This document shows positions 44,254-55,239 of a stretch of 64,000 nucleotides of DNA, one piece after another. This DNA is from Cryoendolithus antarcticus. Lineage: Eukaryota > Ascomycota > Dothideomycetes > Cladosporiales > Cladosporiaceae. The DNA is taken from NCBI GenBank assembly GCA_002077065.1, contig NAJO01000025.1, positions 248,001-312,000 on the forward strand. Reading direction: 5' to 3'. Made by a program: the position numbers and the translations under genes. A model generated the notes under the pieces. It saw only the letters and a program-made list of their open reading frames with translations. It did not search any database and was not told the DNA's origin. The first letter of the stretch is position 1. Each line of letters opens with the position of its first letter.

Positions 44254-46738
44254 ATGTCATCGTTATTATGCCAATTGCTAGCAGCCATTGGGCTTGCATC
44301 TTCAATCGTCAGCTGCCAAACCAGCACCACGCCAGTGGCGACGACTTCGACTACAAGCACAACGAGCGTGGCCACCACCAGCGCTGTCCTCTCCAGCTCG
44401 TCCACTCCCGTTTTTACTACGCCGAGTAGCTCTGTCGCGACCAGTGCCACAGATAGCAGCGCCCTCGTTATCAGCTCTTCTGCCAGCTCAGTACCCACAG
44501 CCAGCAGCAGCACAGACGGTACGATCGTGGTCTCCGAGACAATCCCTGCTGGCACCACGGTCACTGGCATGACCTCTGCCGCTCCTCCACCTGCCTCCGC
44601 GACGACCGATAACGCTGTGACTACTGCGCCTGCATCATCCGCAGCCCCTCCAGCCGCATCTGCCACACCAGCTGGCAACATCAATGTCGCTCAGACCATC
44701 CTGGTGCTCGTCCGCACTGCAGATGACCCCTACGCTGTGATCTCGGGCCTTCAAGGCTACGGCATCCCCTACCAAGTCGTCCAGGTCCCGCAGACTGGGT
44801 TCACCCTGCCAGCACTGAACTCGTCGGCCACGCAAGGCAACTACGGTGGTATCATCTCGCTAAGCGAGCTGGCATACGAATACTCGACTGGCTGGGCTGC
44901 TGGTATTTCGACTGACCAGTACAATCAACTCTACGCGTACCAGACTGCCTTTGGTGTGCGCTTCGTTCGTATCGATGCGTACCCCCAACCGGCTTTTGGT
45001 GTGTCCACGGCGGCACAAGGTGTCGGCTGTTGTGGACAGGATGTCGAGCAGTTGATCAGCATTTCAAACGCTACAGGTTTCCCGGGCGCGAATATCAAGA
45101 CCGGTGCGACCATGTCGACCAAGAATATGTACCATTACCCGGCTACCATCACGGATCCGCTTACCACATGGGAGGTGGCCAAGTACGCGCCCGATGCCAA
45201 CGGCGTGTTCAATACTGACACCACCGCTGCTGTGATCAACAACTTCGCCGGCCGGCAACAAATGGTGTGGTTCGGTTCTTGGGCCACCCAGTGGTCGCCG
45301 ACATCCAACTTTTTGCAGCATGCCTACATCCACTGGATGACTCGTGGTCTCTTCGTCGGTGCTCGCAAAGTGTTCTTGAGCACCCAGATTGACGATGTGC
45401 ATCTCAACAGCGAGATCTACTACCCAGGCAACACCACCTACCGCATCAATACCAACGATCTGGTCAACCACGTGGCCTGGACCAACAGCATCAATGCCCG
45501 CATGCCAGCTGGATCAAAGTACTTCATCGAACTTGGCCACAATGGCAATGGAGACATCATCCAAGCAACAGCTGCTGACAACACTGCCTGCAACCCAGTG
45601 GATGCCATCTTCTATGACTTCCCACCTGACACTCCTCTTGAGTTCCAGAAGCCTCTCGGCTCTGGTGTCAACAAGTGGCCCAACACCCCAGCCTCTTACA
45701 GCTGGAGCATCGCATGCGCGAAGCGTGACTCTTTGGCCAACTGGTTCACGACCGCTGCCAACCGTGATGCGTTTGCTCACATCTCGCACACGTTCACGCA
45801 TCTTCCGCAGAACAACATCACCTATAGTGACGCAAACAAGGAGATCGTGTTCAACCAGGCTTGGTTGAAGCAGATCACCATCGCTGCTGGCAACAAGTTC
45901 TCCAGCAAGGGCCTCATCCCACCTGCCATCACTGGCCTCCACAACGGCGATGCTCTCCGTGCGTGGGTTACGAACGGCATTACGAGCGCTGTCGGCGATA
46001 ACAGCCGCCCTGTGCTCTTGAGCCCATACAACCAGCACTGGCCGCTGATCTCAAGCGTGTCGGCTAACGGCTACGCTGGCGTGACCATCGTGCCTCGCTG
46101 GCCCACGACCATCTACTTCAACTGCGACACTCCTGCCTGCACGACTCAAGAATGGATCAACACTGCTTCCGGCAAGGGTGGCTTCAGCGATCTGTTGAAC
46201 TTTGAGAGGACGACCACCATGCGCTACCTTTTCGGTCTGCGCCATGATGGGTACATGTTCCACCAGGCCAACCTTCGTGTGGCGGATCAGCCCACTTCGA
46301 CCATCGGCTCGCAGACCGCCCAGCTCAGTATCTTTGAGTCGTGGGTCGAGACTATGGTGCAGGAGCTCGGTCGCTTGACCAACTGGCCGTTGACCTCGCT
46401 CAAGCAGGACGATCTTGCTGCGCAATTCGTAAGTCACCCACTATCTACCACCCTTTTCTACCATAGCCACTAACGTTTCATCTTAGACCAGCCGCATGAC
46501 CCGTGACAACTGTAAGCCTGCTCTGTCGAACACCCTGTCCTCCGACGGCAAGACCATCACAGCGGTCACCGTCACAGCTACGAATAACAAGTGCGGCACC
46601 ACGATTCCAGTAACCCTCCCCGGCAATGCGCCAACAGGGTACACGGCAGACAAGCTCGGCTCTGAGCCCAACATCGTCTGGGTGTCGCTGACTGGTAGCG
46701 CCGTCAAGCTCACGCTGCCGACGCCGGTCGCATTGTAA
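44254..46738 (+). CDS. agd3: GAG de-N-acetylase Agd3 (CE18)
   Basis: Agd3 is a secreted metal-dependent deacetylase that removes acetyl groups from GalNAc residues of GAG, giving the positive charge needed for adhesion and biofilm. Exons 44254–46428 and 46487–46738 (intron GTAAGT…TCTTAG, 58 nt) give 808 residues. A signal peptide (MSSLLCQLLAAIGLASSIVS) leads into about 120 residues rich in Ser, Thr, Ala and Val, probably an O-glycosylated linker. Next come the family block QTILVLVRTADDPYAVI, the NodB-like motif 1 TQIDDVHL (Asp380/Asp381), motif 2 HISHTFTH (His512, His516), and the C-terminal region ending PTPVAL. The metal-binding Asp-His-His set is complete. The Met at 44254 is preferred over the one at 44218 because it opens directly into the signal peptide. 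Confidence 0.94.
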
Positions 46739-47662
46739 GAGATCGATCTTGCCGCATGTGTCTGTAAGCATGGTGAGGGCGTCGGGGAAACAGCCACAAA
46801 GTTGGCAGGGCATAATGACAGAACAAGAAGCTGTACCGCTTTTCTCTTACTTCTTGTACACCACTTCAAACAGGCTATAAAGGTCGCTTTGCGTACGATA
46901 GCGTAGCTCATACATCTGTAGCTGTCAGTCTACGATTGATCAATTGTGAATTGTCCACCGGGGTCTCTCCTAGTAAGCGTGCGAGGTGTAGAACATATTT
47001 CAACAACAGCCACAAGACTGGCGCCGCATAGTGCATGTTCATGACGCTGGCAGACATCATGCCAATCCCCCAAAGAACTCGAGTTGCGGTCAGGTGCCAT
47101 TGCGGCTGCACCATTATGCCCACCTTTGACCTTTTCCACCACGCCTCAGATCATTCCACTCGCACTCACACCACTGCGCTCGCCCGACACCAGTGCCGCC
47201 GCACCTGGTACTACTTCCGTGCCCTGTTCACCCGCATACCATCCAACCCGCCCCCGTGACCCACTCCACTCGCAATCCCTCCGCCCCCTCCACCATCACG
47301 ACCCAACGCGAACGACCGTAGACGGCGCGACGGCATAAGCGTCCAGAGTCGGAGGCTTAAGAGACCAACCGAGAACCTTTACTAGCCGATGATAGCATCT
47401 TGGGTGAGATCATAAGGCATTCCGCCAGTCGACCTGAGCCGCAATTCCAACAATTTTGGCTCCCCAGGGAACCCTGGACATGACCTATGGGGGTAGGTGA
47501 GGTTGAAAGAGGAGCAGGGGGGCGTGGAGCGATGAGGAGAAGAGGCGGCGTTCTTTCCTTTGTAAGTATAGCGCTGAGATGGCCGCGGCGGCCGTGTTTG
47601 GTGGCCTTGATGGTGGTATATGCTATGCAGGAGTATAAGCTATGTCACTGTGAATAGAGTTG

Positions 47663-47731
47663 TTGTCGTGGTCGCGAAGGAGTCCTTGTTATGGTCGCGG
47701 GGGAGTCGTTATTGTGGTCGGGCAGGAGCTG
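47663..47731. repeat. Three tandem 23-bp imperfect units
   Basis: Units start at 47663, 47686 and 47709. Each contains a TGGTCG core followed by GGAG, with four to six differences between units. The array is too short to be a typical minisatellite, and there is no evidence of function. Confidence 0.7.
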
Positions 47732-47949
47732 CACATTTCAGCCGTAGACGAAGTTGGACTTGGGTGTTGTTGTATGGAATCTCCCACTAATGAATATCGC
47801 CCCTGATGCACTGCAGTGACGAGCAGGGGATCAAGGCTCACTTACACATCATCTCCTGGCCCCGTATTGCAGCTCACTGGGTCAGTAGGGTATGGACTAC
47901 AGGCAATCTAAAGCAATGCATGAGGTCCCCGAGCGCGTGGTAAGGAGTG

Positions 47950-48715
47950 AGGGCGAGATTTCTTAGGAGAAGCAACCTCCCTCGCCGGCAGCCTAGCTAC
48001 GTAGTCCAGTCGCGGCGCCGCATATGTCAGCGTGCCCATGCACAGAGAGTCGCTGAGCGGTCTGCTTCTACGGTCGCTCGCATGAGCTCTTACCACTGGT
48101 GCTGTCACCTCATCGCTCGGCTCCGTAGGACCATCAGCCTAGGAACATGGCGATGGGATAAGTGCTTCCTAACGAGCAGAGGTGTCACCCGTCTTCACGT
48201 GCGCCGCGTGGTAATGCGACAGTGAAGACGCATGCGAGTGACAGAGGAGGCCGACCACTCGAAGGACCCTCACTACCGCCACTGCTAGGATATGTCGCAC
48301 CGCAATAACGATATGCTGCGAGCTCTGGTCCAGAGACCTCTCTGAGAACATGAGCTTGACTCTCGCCCACAGTGTGGTCCCCATTGTATTGTCGCAGTGC
48401 TGCATATGCTAGCGTTCTCTCCCATAGACAATTGCTGAGAAGTCCGCTTAGTCTATCGGTCGTCGCTGCGGTAGCGCAGTGCCCGTTCACAACACTGGCA
48501 GACAGGTGCTGCAGCATACGCTGTGGCACCATAGCGCACGCCTCATACCGCCGCAGCACCTCATCGCTCAACTCCGCAGGAGCCATCAGCCTAGAGCGTC
48601 AGTATGAACGGTCTAGCGACTTGGCCGTGGGAGGTGGTGCTTCTTGACGAGCAAAGGTCCCACACGTCTTCGCGTATCCTCTCCGCGCCGTGCAGTAGTC
48701 TGCGTCTGACTCGAA
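47950..48715. repeat. Diverged tandem duplication (about 390-bp period)
   Basis: Copy 1 (about 47955–48230) and copy 2 (about 48330–48715) share, in the same order, GCATATG(T/C), a block with C-C-CAT-G/A-ACA (CCCATGCACAGA versus CCCATAGACAAT), CACCTCATCGCTC, CATCAGCCTAG and GTGCTTC-T-ACGAGCA. On the minus strand both copies read SDEV and then a similar short peptide (MGTLTYAA versus WERTLAYAA). This suggests a duplicated, now decayed coding segment. Divergence is high, so the event is old or was accelerated by mutation. Confidence 0.55.
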
Positions 48716-49458
48716 GCCAAGTCAACACATTATTGATCTAGCCCAAGCAGGCGCTTGCAGATCAAGTCAGGCCACCGCTCTCTATGCAGCTTGAATGCCG
48801 TAAGGGACTCTGCCTTGTGCTATCCATTTGCCCAGTCGTCAAGCACACGCGTCTGCAATCTATGTCGGAGGCTGCATCCTTTGACGGTCTACGCGCCTTG
48901 CAAGGCTAGCACGCGAAGTTGAGATGAGCAGGAGTCACTGGGAGTGTTTCATCTGGTGCGAGTCTGGGCCCTGCCCTGCAGGTACCCGCCGCCTCCCGCG
49001 ACGTTGGCCAACCTCACCACGCACCATCCCCTGCATCCTCCGCATTACTGCTTGCCTAAGTGTCTTGGACACCTTGGAAATGAGGATCACTTCATTTGCG
49101 CAGCCGCGGACCGCGCATTTGCCAACATGTGTTTGGTCCACTTCTTCCGTTCAATACCGCGCCATGTGGGGATCCCAAGGCGTGATGAATGATCGCCCGG
49201 CAGAAGGTAAGTGGCTTTTCCGCTCATGGTCGGTCCCGAGCAATGCCTATAAGGCTCGTCCAGCCGCCACCTGGTGACGACCTTCGTTTGTCGTTCAAAC
49301 CCACAACGAGCCGCTTATGAAGACGCGCTACACGTTCATTACCAGTTCATTGATTGAACAAAGCCTTGACGGCTCCCACATTCCTTGACCCAACTTCATT
49401 CACTCCTTCCAAGACGAAACGCAAAGCGTCAGTGCCGGACTTCGCCCGAGCACCTACA

Positions 49459-50271
49459 ATGGCCATCTTCAAGAACCTCATCATCTCGAGCGTGCTCGCT
49501 ACTCTGGCAGTCGCTGCGCCCATCGAGAAGCGCATTGCACCCAACCCAAACCTTCATGTTGCTCTTCCGCTGTACAGCTACCCGCTCGCTGGCGTCTGGG
49601 ACCCGACGTACAATACCATCGCCTCCAACCCGTCGACAACGTTCGATGTGATCATCAACCCTTCCTCCGGCCCGGGCTCGTACCCGCCCGAGAGCGACTA
49701 CCTAGCTGGGGTCCACAAGCTTCAGACGTACTCCAACGTCAACGTCTACGCTTACGTTCGCACCGGCTTCACTGACCGTAGCGTCTCTGACGTCGCGGAC
49801 GACATCAACACCTACAAGAAATGGACGACCGATCTCAACACCCCTCTTACTGGTTTCTTCGTTGACGAAGCACCCAACACCGTCGGTGACGGCAACTCGA
49901 ATGTGAACTACATGAAGGACGTCCACTCCTCCATCGGCTCCAGCTTCCAGACCTGGACCAATCCCGGCAGCACCGTTGACGCTGCCTTCTACGACTATGC
50001 CGACACTGTCACAGCTTTCGAGACAGACTACAGCACGTGGGTTGATCCCGCACGCACGGCCATCCCTTGGGACCTGCACTCCAAGACCTCTGTTATGATC
50101 ATGAGATACGACGGTGCTGCGAGCGGCGCTGCTGATCAGGCGAAGATCTTGATCGAACGTGGCTTCAAGTCGGGCTTCGTTTGGGGCAATGAGGACTACC
50201 AGCAGTTCTCGCAGGCATGGGCGACGTTCAGTGACTCTTGCGCACAGCATGCTGGGTCCTATAAGGCGTGA
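49459..50271 (+). CDS. Secreted spherulin-4 family glycoside hydrolase, copy 3 (GH135)
   Basis: The 270-residue single-exon product starts MAIFKNLIISSVLATLAVAAP, a clear signal peptide followed by a Lys-Arg site (IEKR), so it is secreted rather than anchored. The family blocks are ALPLYSYPLAGVWDPTYN, DVIINPSSGPG, VYAYVRTGFTDR, GFFVDEAPN (Asp136/Glu137), TWTNPGSTVD and the C-terminal GFKSGFVWGNEDY. The third copy is therefore a full-length paralogue with the acidic pair retained, but without the introns of copies 1 and 2. That fits an older duplication or an independently kept secreted lineage. Secreted spherulin-4 proteins are common in fungi outside the GAG cluster. Its location next to agd3 suggests, but does not prove, that it also acts on GAG. 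Confidence 0.92.
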   Translation: MAIFKNLIISSVLATLAVAAPIEKRIAPNPNLHVALPLYSYPLAGVWDPTYNTIASNPSTTFDVIINPSSGPGSYPPESDYLAGVHKLQTYSNVNVYAYVRTGFTDRSVSDVADDINTYKKWTTDLNTPLTGFFVDEAPNTVGDGNSNVNYMKDVHSSIGSSFQTWTNPGSTVDAAFYDYADTVTAFETDYSTWVDPARTAIPWDLHSKTSVMIMRYDGAASGAADQAKILIERGFKSGFVWGNEDYQQFSQAWATFSDSCAQHAGSYKA

Positions 50272-51702
50272 ACGGAGCTACTTCTGCTCTGCGAGCAGGC
50301 ACTGCGGGCGACGAGACTTTCACCTTCTTGGTTGGCATCGAAACTTGGATGCTGGATTTTTGGACGATGTAACGACACTTATGTAGACTTGTACTGGAAG
50401 ACGCATAGCTGTGTGCCGAAAGGTCACGCTTGCTTTGCCACCTGATCCTCTCCTCACTCCCGTAACATAAAACCCCAGGACTTGTGAGTATGCATGGAAT
50501 CAATCCGTACTCAACTCGCTTCCGTTGCTGGTAGGGGCCCTCGCTTCGATGCTGTAGAAGCAAGAACTTCGGTACATGTCGTCGATTCACAGCATGTCTC
50601 GGCCCCTACATTTTCTCCTGTCAGCTGCAGGACGAGGATAAGCGCTAATGACTTCGTATGCACTGCATCCTTTCAATTTACCTCCAACACACCTTCCGAT
50701 AGTCTTCCCTTCGCGCCAGGTAGCGCTGAGATGCGATTCAGCCGGATGATGGATACGATGTCGACAGCTCGTAATGTGCTGTAAGCGCGCGGTATCACCA
50801 CGTGCTGCTTGCAAGCGAGGCTAAGTCACCTGGAGTCGGTCTCTCCCTGTCACCACATAACACTGCTATGGCGCGATTCACGCCGCCAGCTTGCGTTCAT
50901 AGCATTACGCTGATATGCACAAGCAAGGGGAAGGGGAAGGGGAAGGTCAAGCTGCTAACGTGGCGCTTGAGCTATTGACATCGACTACCCCGTGACACGA
51001 TGAACGTCTCGCGTCACGTGAAAAGCGCTCGTGGTCGTCTCTGGTCATAGATTGAAATGGCCCGAAGTTGAGCTGGACCTTGGACCAGCATACTGAAGTC
51101 CGCCGCTATTGTAGCCTCTTCAAGTATGCAGCGAACGCGATGCTGAGTTCTCTCGAGACTTATCGCCAGGAATCCTCCCCATCATCGACCTCTTCATCCC
51201 GCCTTCATTGTCACGGAGATGATATGAGCGCAGGCTTGTAAACAACATAGGTTCCTTGGGCGAGCACAACGGGCGTCTCATTACACATGATAATTCTTGC
51301 CACACGACGCCTCAGTGGGCGTACTGAAACGATGGCAAGGGAGGGTGGATACATGGCGTCGTCCAAAGCACTGAACGACGTGAGCAAAAGTGACCATCGC
51401 CACTCTCTTACTTCCGCCAAAGGCCCTCACGATGCACTATGTGTCGAAAGGTCTTCTCGTCGAGCGAAGCTTTTCCTACGTCATTTACATCGAAGCTGCC
51501 AACTTGGCTTGCATGTGACGGAAACCACCTGCCAATGACCACGCGTATCAAGGTCTAACCATTAGTGCTTGAGTATATACAAGTAGATGTCCTTTCACTT
51601 CCTCTCTTCGCCTTTGGCATTCCACGGTATCAATTTCCTCTACACAACCCATCGCACCTCATCCTAGATAGCCAAGGCCAGGCTTCCTGGACTCTCCCTA
51701 GC
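50272..51702. other. Gap between sph3 copy 3 and GH5 gene
   Basis: This 1.43 kb gap includes the GH5 promoter. It holds a short GGGGAA repeat (50927–50944) and a TCACGTGA palindrome (51014–51021) that contains the CACGTG E-box core. Frames under 100 codons show no conserved sequence. Confidence 0.5.
50927..50944. repeat. (GGGGAA)3 microsatellite
   Basis: Three perfect hexamer units lie between cluster and flanking genes. There is no evidence of telomeric origin (the fungal telomere unit is TTAGGG) or of function. Confidence 0.8.
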
Positions 51703-53292
51703 ATGAAGAAATTCCTCAACAAAGCCAAGGACTTCGGGCAGCAACAGGTCCAGCAGCGTCAAGGCAACAAGCAGCAACCTATGGCCAGTCAGCCTGACGG
51801 ACAGAATAGGATCCAGCCACCTACGAAGCAGGACGTTGATCGCTATCGCTACCACCATGGCACAAATATTGGCACTCTCTTCATCTTGGAGAAATGGCTC
51901 ACTGGCTCGGTGTTCCCCGACAACGCCAACGGAAGTGCCGAACTCGCCGCTGCACAAGGTTGGGTGAAGCAGGAAGGGCTTGATAAAGCTCGGCAGCGGT
52001 TCGAGACACATTGGCGGGAGTATGTCAGTGATGCCGATATGGACTGGCTGCGAGACGTGGCGAAGTGCACTTCTGTACGATTGCCGATCGGATGGTTCAC
52101 TTTAGGCCCAGACTGGTGCAAAGGCACCGCATTTAAGGACGTCGCGGGCGTGTATCAGAATGCTTGGCCGGCCGTGAAGGACCTTGTTGCCCGCCTCAAT
52201 CAACGCGGCATTGCGACGCTCATCGACCTTCACGGACTTCCTGGTGGAGCTAATTCGCAAGAGCACTCCGGTACCAACAGCGGCAAAACTGAGTTCTGGT
52301 CAAGCAGCAGTGATCAAGATATCGCCACGCACGCCCTTTGCCACATTGCAACCGAAACCCGCAATATGGATGGTGTGCTCGGCCTCCAACTTGTGAACGA
52401 ATCCGAAGCAAACGCGAAGGGGATGTACGACTGGTACACTCGCGTTGTCAATGAGATCTCCCGCGTCGATCCTACCCTGCCCCTCTACATCTCCGACGCC
52501 TGGGACTTCTCCCAATGCATTAACTGGACACTTTCCCACAACAACGCCACCGCCCAGACGAACCCGATCGTCATCGATACCCATCTATACTGGGCCTTCT
52601 CCGACGCCGACAAAGCCAAGACACCTCAACAGATCACAGGCGAAGCCTCCAACTCACTCAACGCCCTCGACAACAAAGACGGCTCTGTCCTCGACCGCGG
52701 CGCCGTCCAAGCAGTCGTAGGCGAATACTCCTGCGTCCTAACCGAAGATTCCTGGGCCAAATCCGCAGGCACGCCAAAAGACCAACTGGTCCACGGTTTC
52801 GGCAACGCAGAGTCCTCCCGCTTCCAGTCCCGTGCCGGAGGCTCCTTCTTCTGGACCTACAGAATGGACTGGATGGAAGGCGGCGAATGGGGCTTCAAGC
52901 AGATGACCAAGGCCGGCGCTATAACCCCGCCCGTTGGCCTGACGCTGAGTGTCCAAGATGTGCAGTCCCGTATTTCCCACGCGCAGCAGGGTCAGCAATC
53001 CGCTCGCACACAGGCGATCAGTCAGCATTGTCAATACTGGGACCACAATCATCCGGGACAGTACGAGCACTGGCGGTTTGAGCAGGGTTGGGATGTGGGG
53101 TTCTCGGACGCAATGGTTTTCTTTAGAATGCGGAGGCAGAGGAGTTTGAATGGAGGGGATCGGATTGGGATGCTGGAGTTGTGGGTGTTGAAGCGCTTGA
53201 GGGAGAGTGGAATGGGGGGTAAGTTTGTCTGGGAGTTTGAGCAGGGGGTTAGGAAGGGAGTGGCAGACTACTATCAGTTGGCTGGGATCTGA
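51703..53292 (+). CDS. GH5 family glucanase-like glycoside hydrolase
   Basis: The 529-residue single-exon product starts at the Met at 51703 (MKKFLNKAKDFG). A Gln-rich N terminus of about 50 residues is followed by a GH5 barrel: HGTNIGTLFILEKWL, VRLPIGWFTLG, RGIATLIDLHGLPGGANSQEHSG, LQLVNESEAN (acid/base Glu233), IDTHLYWAFSD and VVGEYS (nucleophile Glu341), then FFWTYRMDW. These are typical of the exo-β-1,3-glucanase-like GH5 group. There is no signal peptide or membrane helix, so it is probably intracellular or non-classically exported, unlike secreted Exg1 proteins. An upstream Met at 51565 would add 46 residues, but that stretch looks unconserved. A link with the adjacent exopolysaccharide genes is possible but unproven; substrate unknown. 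Confidence 0.88.
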   Translation: MKKFLNKAKDFGQQQVQQRQGNKQQPMASQPDGQNRIQPPTKQDVDRYRYHHGTNIGTLFILEKWLTGSVFPDNANGSAELAAAQGWVKQEGLDKARQRFETHWREYVSDADMDWLRDVAKCTSVRLPIGWFTLGPDWCKGTAFKDVAGVYQNAWPAVKDLVARLNQRGIATLIDLHGLPGGANSQEHSGTNSGKTEFWSSSSDQDIATHALCHIATETRNMDGVLGLQLVNESEANAKGMYDWYTRVVNEISRVDPTLPLYISDAWDFSQCINWTLSHNNATAQTNPIVIDTHLYWAFSDADKAKTPQQITGEASNSLNALDNKDGSVLDRGAVQAVVGEYSCVLTEDSWAKSAGTPKDQLVHGFGNAESSRFQSRAGGSFFWTYRMDWMEGGEWGFKQMTKAGAITPPVGLTLSVQDVQSRISHAQQGQQSARTQAISQHCQYWDHNHPGQYEHWRFEQGWDVGFSDAMVFFRMRRQRSLNGGDRIGMLELWVLKRLRESGMGGKFVWEFEQGVRKGVADYYQLAGI

Positions 53293-53413
53293 TGTGAATC
53301 GACCTACAATAGCGACCTAGGAAACGATGAAAGACGGACGACTTAATGAGTTGCGGAGCAAGAACTTGCGGACGATCATTCATAAACATCTACATACACT
53401 ACATAGTCATCAC

Positions 53414-54460
53414 CTACTTCCCACCCCTCTTCGCCTCCTTCTCAGCATCCTCCCTCATTCCCTTCTGCACCCACTCCCGGCTCTTCGCAGCATGCTCCTC
53501 CATCTTCGCCTTATCAGCAAGCAAGTCCTTCATGCGATACGGATCAGGCACATTCGCGCCCTTTTGCACAGCCGGACGCGCCCACATCCTCTCTTCCCAG
53601 GCTTTGAGCGTAGGGAAGGACTCGATGTCGATGCCCGCCCAGCCTGCGGCGGATATCCAGCCCCAGTGGGCGATGTCGGCGATGGTGCATTTATCGCCGA
53701 CGAGGTAGGGCGTCTTGGACTCGGAGAGATGTTTGTCCAGGACGCCGTAGAGGCGGCGGGTCTCGTTTTGGTAGCGATTGATGCCGTAGACGATTGGCTC
53801 GGGTGCGTAGCCTACCATCTATCAGTCTCAAGCTTGTCGTTGGGGGCTAAGTCAAAATTACTCACGAGTGAAGTGGTTCGCCTGGCCCTGCATCGGTCCA
53901 ACACCAGCATTCATGAAGAACAGCCAGTTCGTCACTTCGATCTTCTCCCGACTTCCCTCGGGGTAAGAGAGCTTGTGCTCAGTATCGTAGCGAGCGACGA
54001 GGTACTGCATGATCGAACCGCTCTCGAAGAGGCGGATCGGCTTGCCATCGGTGAACTTGTCGGTAAGAGCTGGGATACGGCCATTGGGATTGATCGCGAG
54101 GAACCATGGCTCTTTTTGGGTGTCTTTCGAGATGTCGATCTTAGTGTGTTTGTAGGGAATGCTGCGAGTACCCTGTCAGAACGATGCCGAAGTGATTCTC
54201 CACGTCGTAGAGCAGCGATCATCACGAGGACGGTTTTCTATAATTATGGATGCCTTCCTCGGTAAGTCTCGATCGAGATGGAGTCGTGGTGGGGGACGGT
54301 AGTCTGACATATCATGACACCAAACGGCATCTTGCGAGACAATGGATCACATCGCAATAAAAATGAGCGTCACTGACCCCAGTTCCTCCAACAGTATCGA
54401 GATCTTGACACCATTCGGTGTCTGTGTGGTGTACAGATGGATGTCCGATTCCGAAGCCAT
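53414..54460 (-). CDS. Ure2-type glutathione S-transferase
   Basis: Three exons (54378–54460, 53866–54161, 53414–53811) give 258 residues. Exon 1 supplies IHLYTTQTPNGVKISILLEELG. A 216-base intron (GTCAGT…CGCAG) joins it to IPYKHTKIDISKDTQKEPWF, INPNGRIPAL and LFESGSIMQYLV. The second intron (GTGAGT…GGTAG, 54 nt) leads to YAPEPIVYGINRYQNE, YLVGDKCTIADIAHWGW and a Lys-rich tail. This is the fungal Ure2p-like/GstA class, with a thioredoxin fold (residues 1–85, Glu-Ser in FESGS contacting glutathione) and an α-helical C-terminal domain. It acts in detoxification and redox balance, and is cytosolic since no targeting signal is visible. The first exon is easily missed because its frame is short; with it, the protein is complete. 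Confidence 0.93.
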
Positions 54461-55239
54461 TGCTGCGATTTGGGCTCGAGGCGGATTACTTCGGGAGGGC
54501 GATGAAAGGGACACAGAAATCTGAAAATGTAGCTGCGTAGTAACAATGAATAAGGAAAAGAGTCTCGAAGATCAAGAACAATCTGCGTGGATTGTGTCTG
54601 CATACATGTACTATTCAAACACTCATATGACGTTGCTCCTGCCCCGCTTGGTGCAAGTGCTTGCAAATCATGTACTAGCCTCAGAGGGTATGACAGGCAC
54701 GCGTACTCTATAGGTGCGGATGTTGTCGGGCTAAGACTTGGATTGAAGGAAACGAGGAAATCCTGATGTAGTGTTTGGTGAGCTGACAAGTCACCAACTT
54801 CCCTTATGCATATCCCACCAGTCCGTTCAACGCCCCCAATTCTATGCTAAGCCACTCCGTTTCAATACCCAACTCAGTCCTGACAATACTGCACAACCTT
54901 ACAAGTCCCCACAACCACCATTGCTCTAACACCAGCCGCGATTCCAACCGGCGACGGCGCCACAACGGCAACCGTGACGCCCTTCGCCGCGGCGACGATA
55001 CCGACAGCAGCCGTCCCACTGACCACAGTTGTACCAACGGCTTCGACTACGAACGCGTCGCGGTCTATGGAGATGTGCGTATTGGTGGCACGAGCCCGCG
55101 GGGCGGTGGCCAGCCGGGCGGGCGCGGGGAGCGAGCGTCGGTGGAGCTCAGCTTTCTCCGGGTCGGGGGGCCCTGTAGGACTTGACGCGCGCTCGGCGTT
55201 GCTCTGCGCGGTTGCTGAACTTAGCGATGCCACCAGAGA
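54461..55239. other. Intergenic region upstream of GST
   Basis: This 0.78 kb includes the GST promoter. On the minus strand, 54874–55233 forms an open frame of 119 codons with an Ala/Val-rich tail ending KVVQYCQD. It could be a further 3' exon of the 55240–56054 gene, because a GTGAGT lies at that gene's end (near 55252), but the phases do not join cleanly. Confidence 0.35.

Larger units (their letters stand above)
46739..49458. other. Large gene-poor gap, agd3 to sph3 copy 3
   Basis: This 2.7 kb is the longest gap in the cluster. It contains a 3 × 23 bp tandem repeat (47663–47731) and a degenerate tandem duplication (about 47950–48715), listed separately. A 133-codon minus-strand frame at 48185–48586 begins MAPAELSDEVLRRYE and lies inside the duplication. 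I cannot assign it to a family. The last 250 bases are the promoter of sph3 copy 3 and include a TATAA-like sequence near 49248. Confidence 0.5.

Noticed and set aside
46739..49458. Transposon in the agd3–sph3 gap
   Set aside because: I found no terminal inverted repeats, target-site duplication, transposase or reverse-transcriptase motif; only degenerate direct repeats.
50927..50944. GGGGAA repeat as telomere-like or subtelomeric mark
   Set aside because: Only three units and the wrong motif for fungal telomeres.
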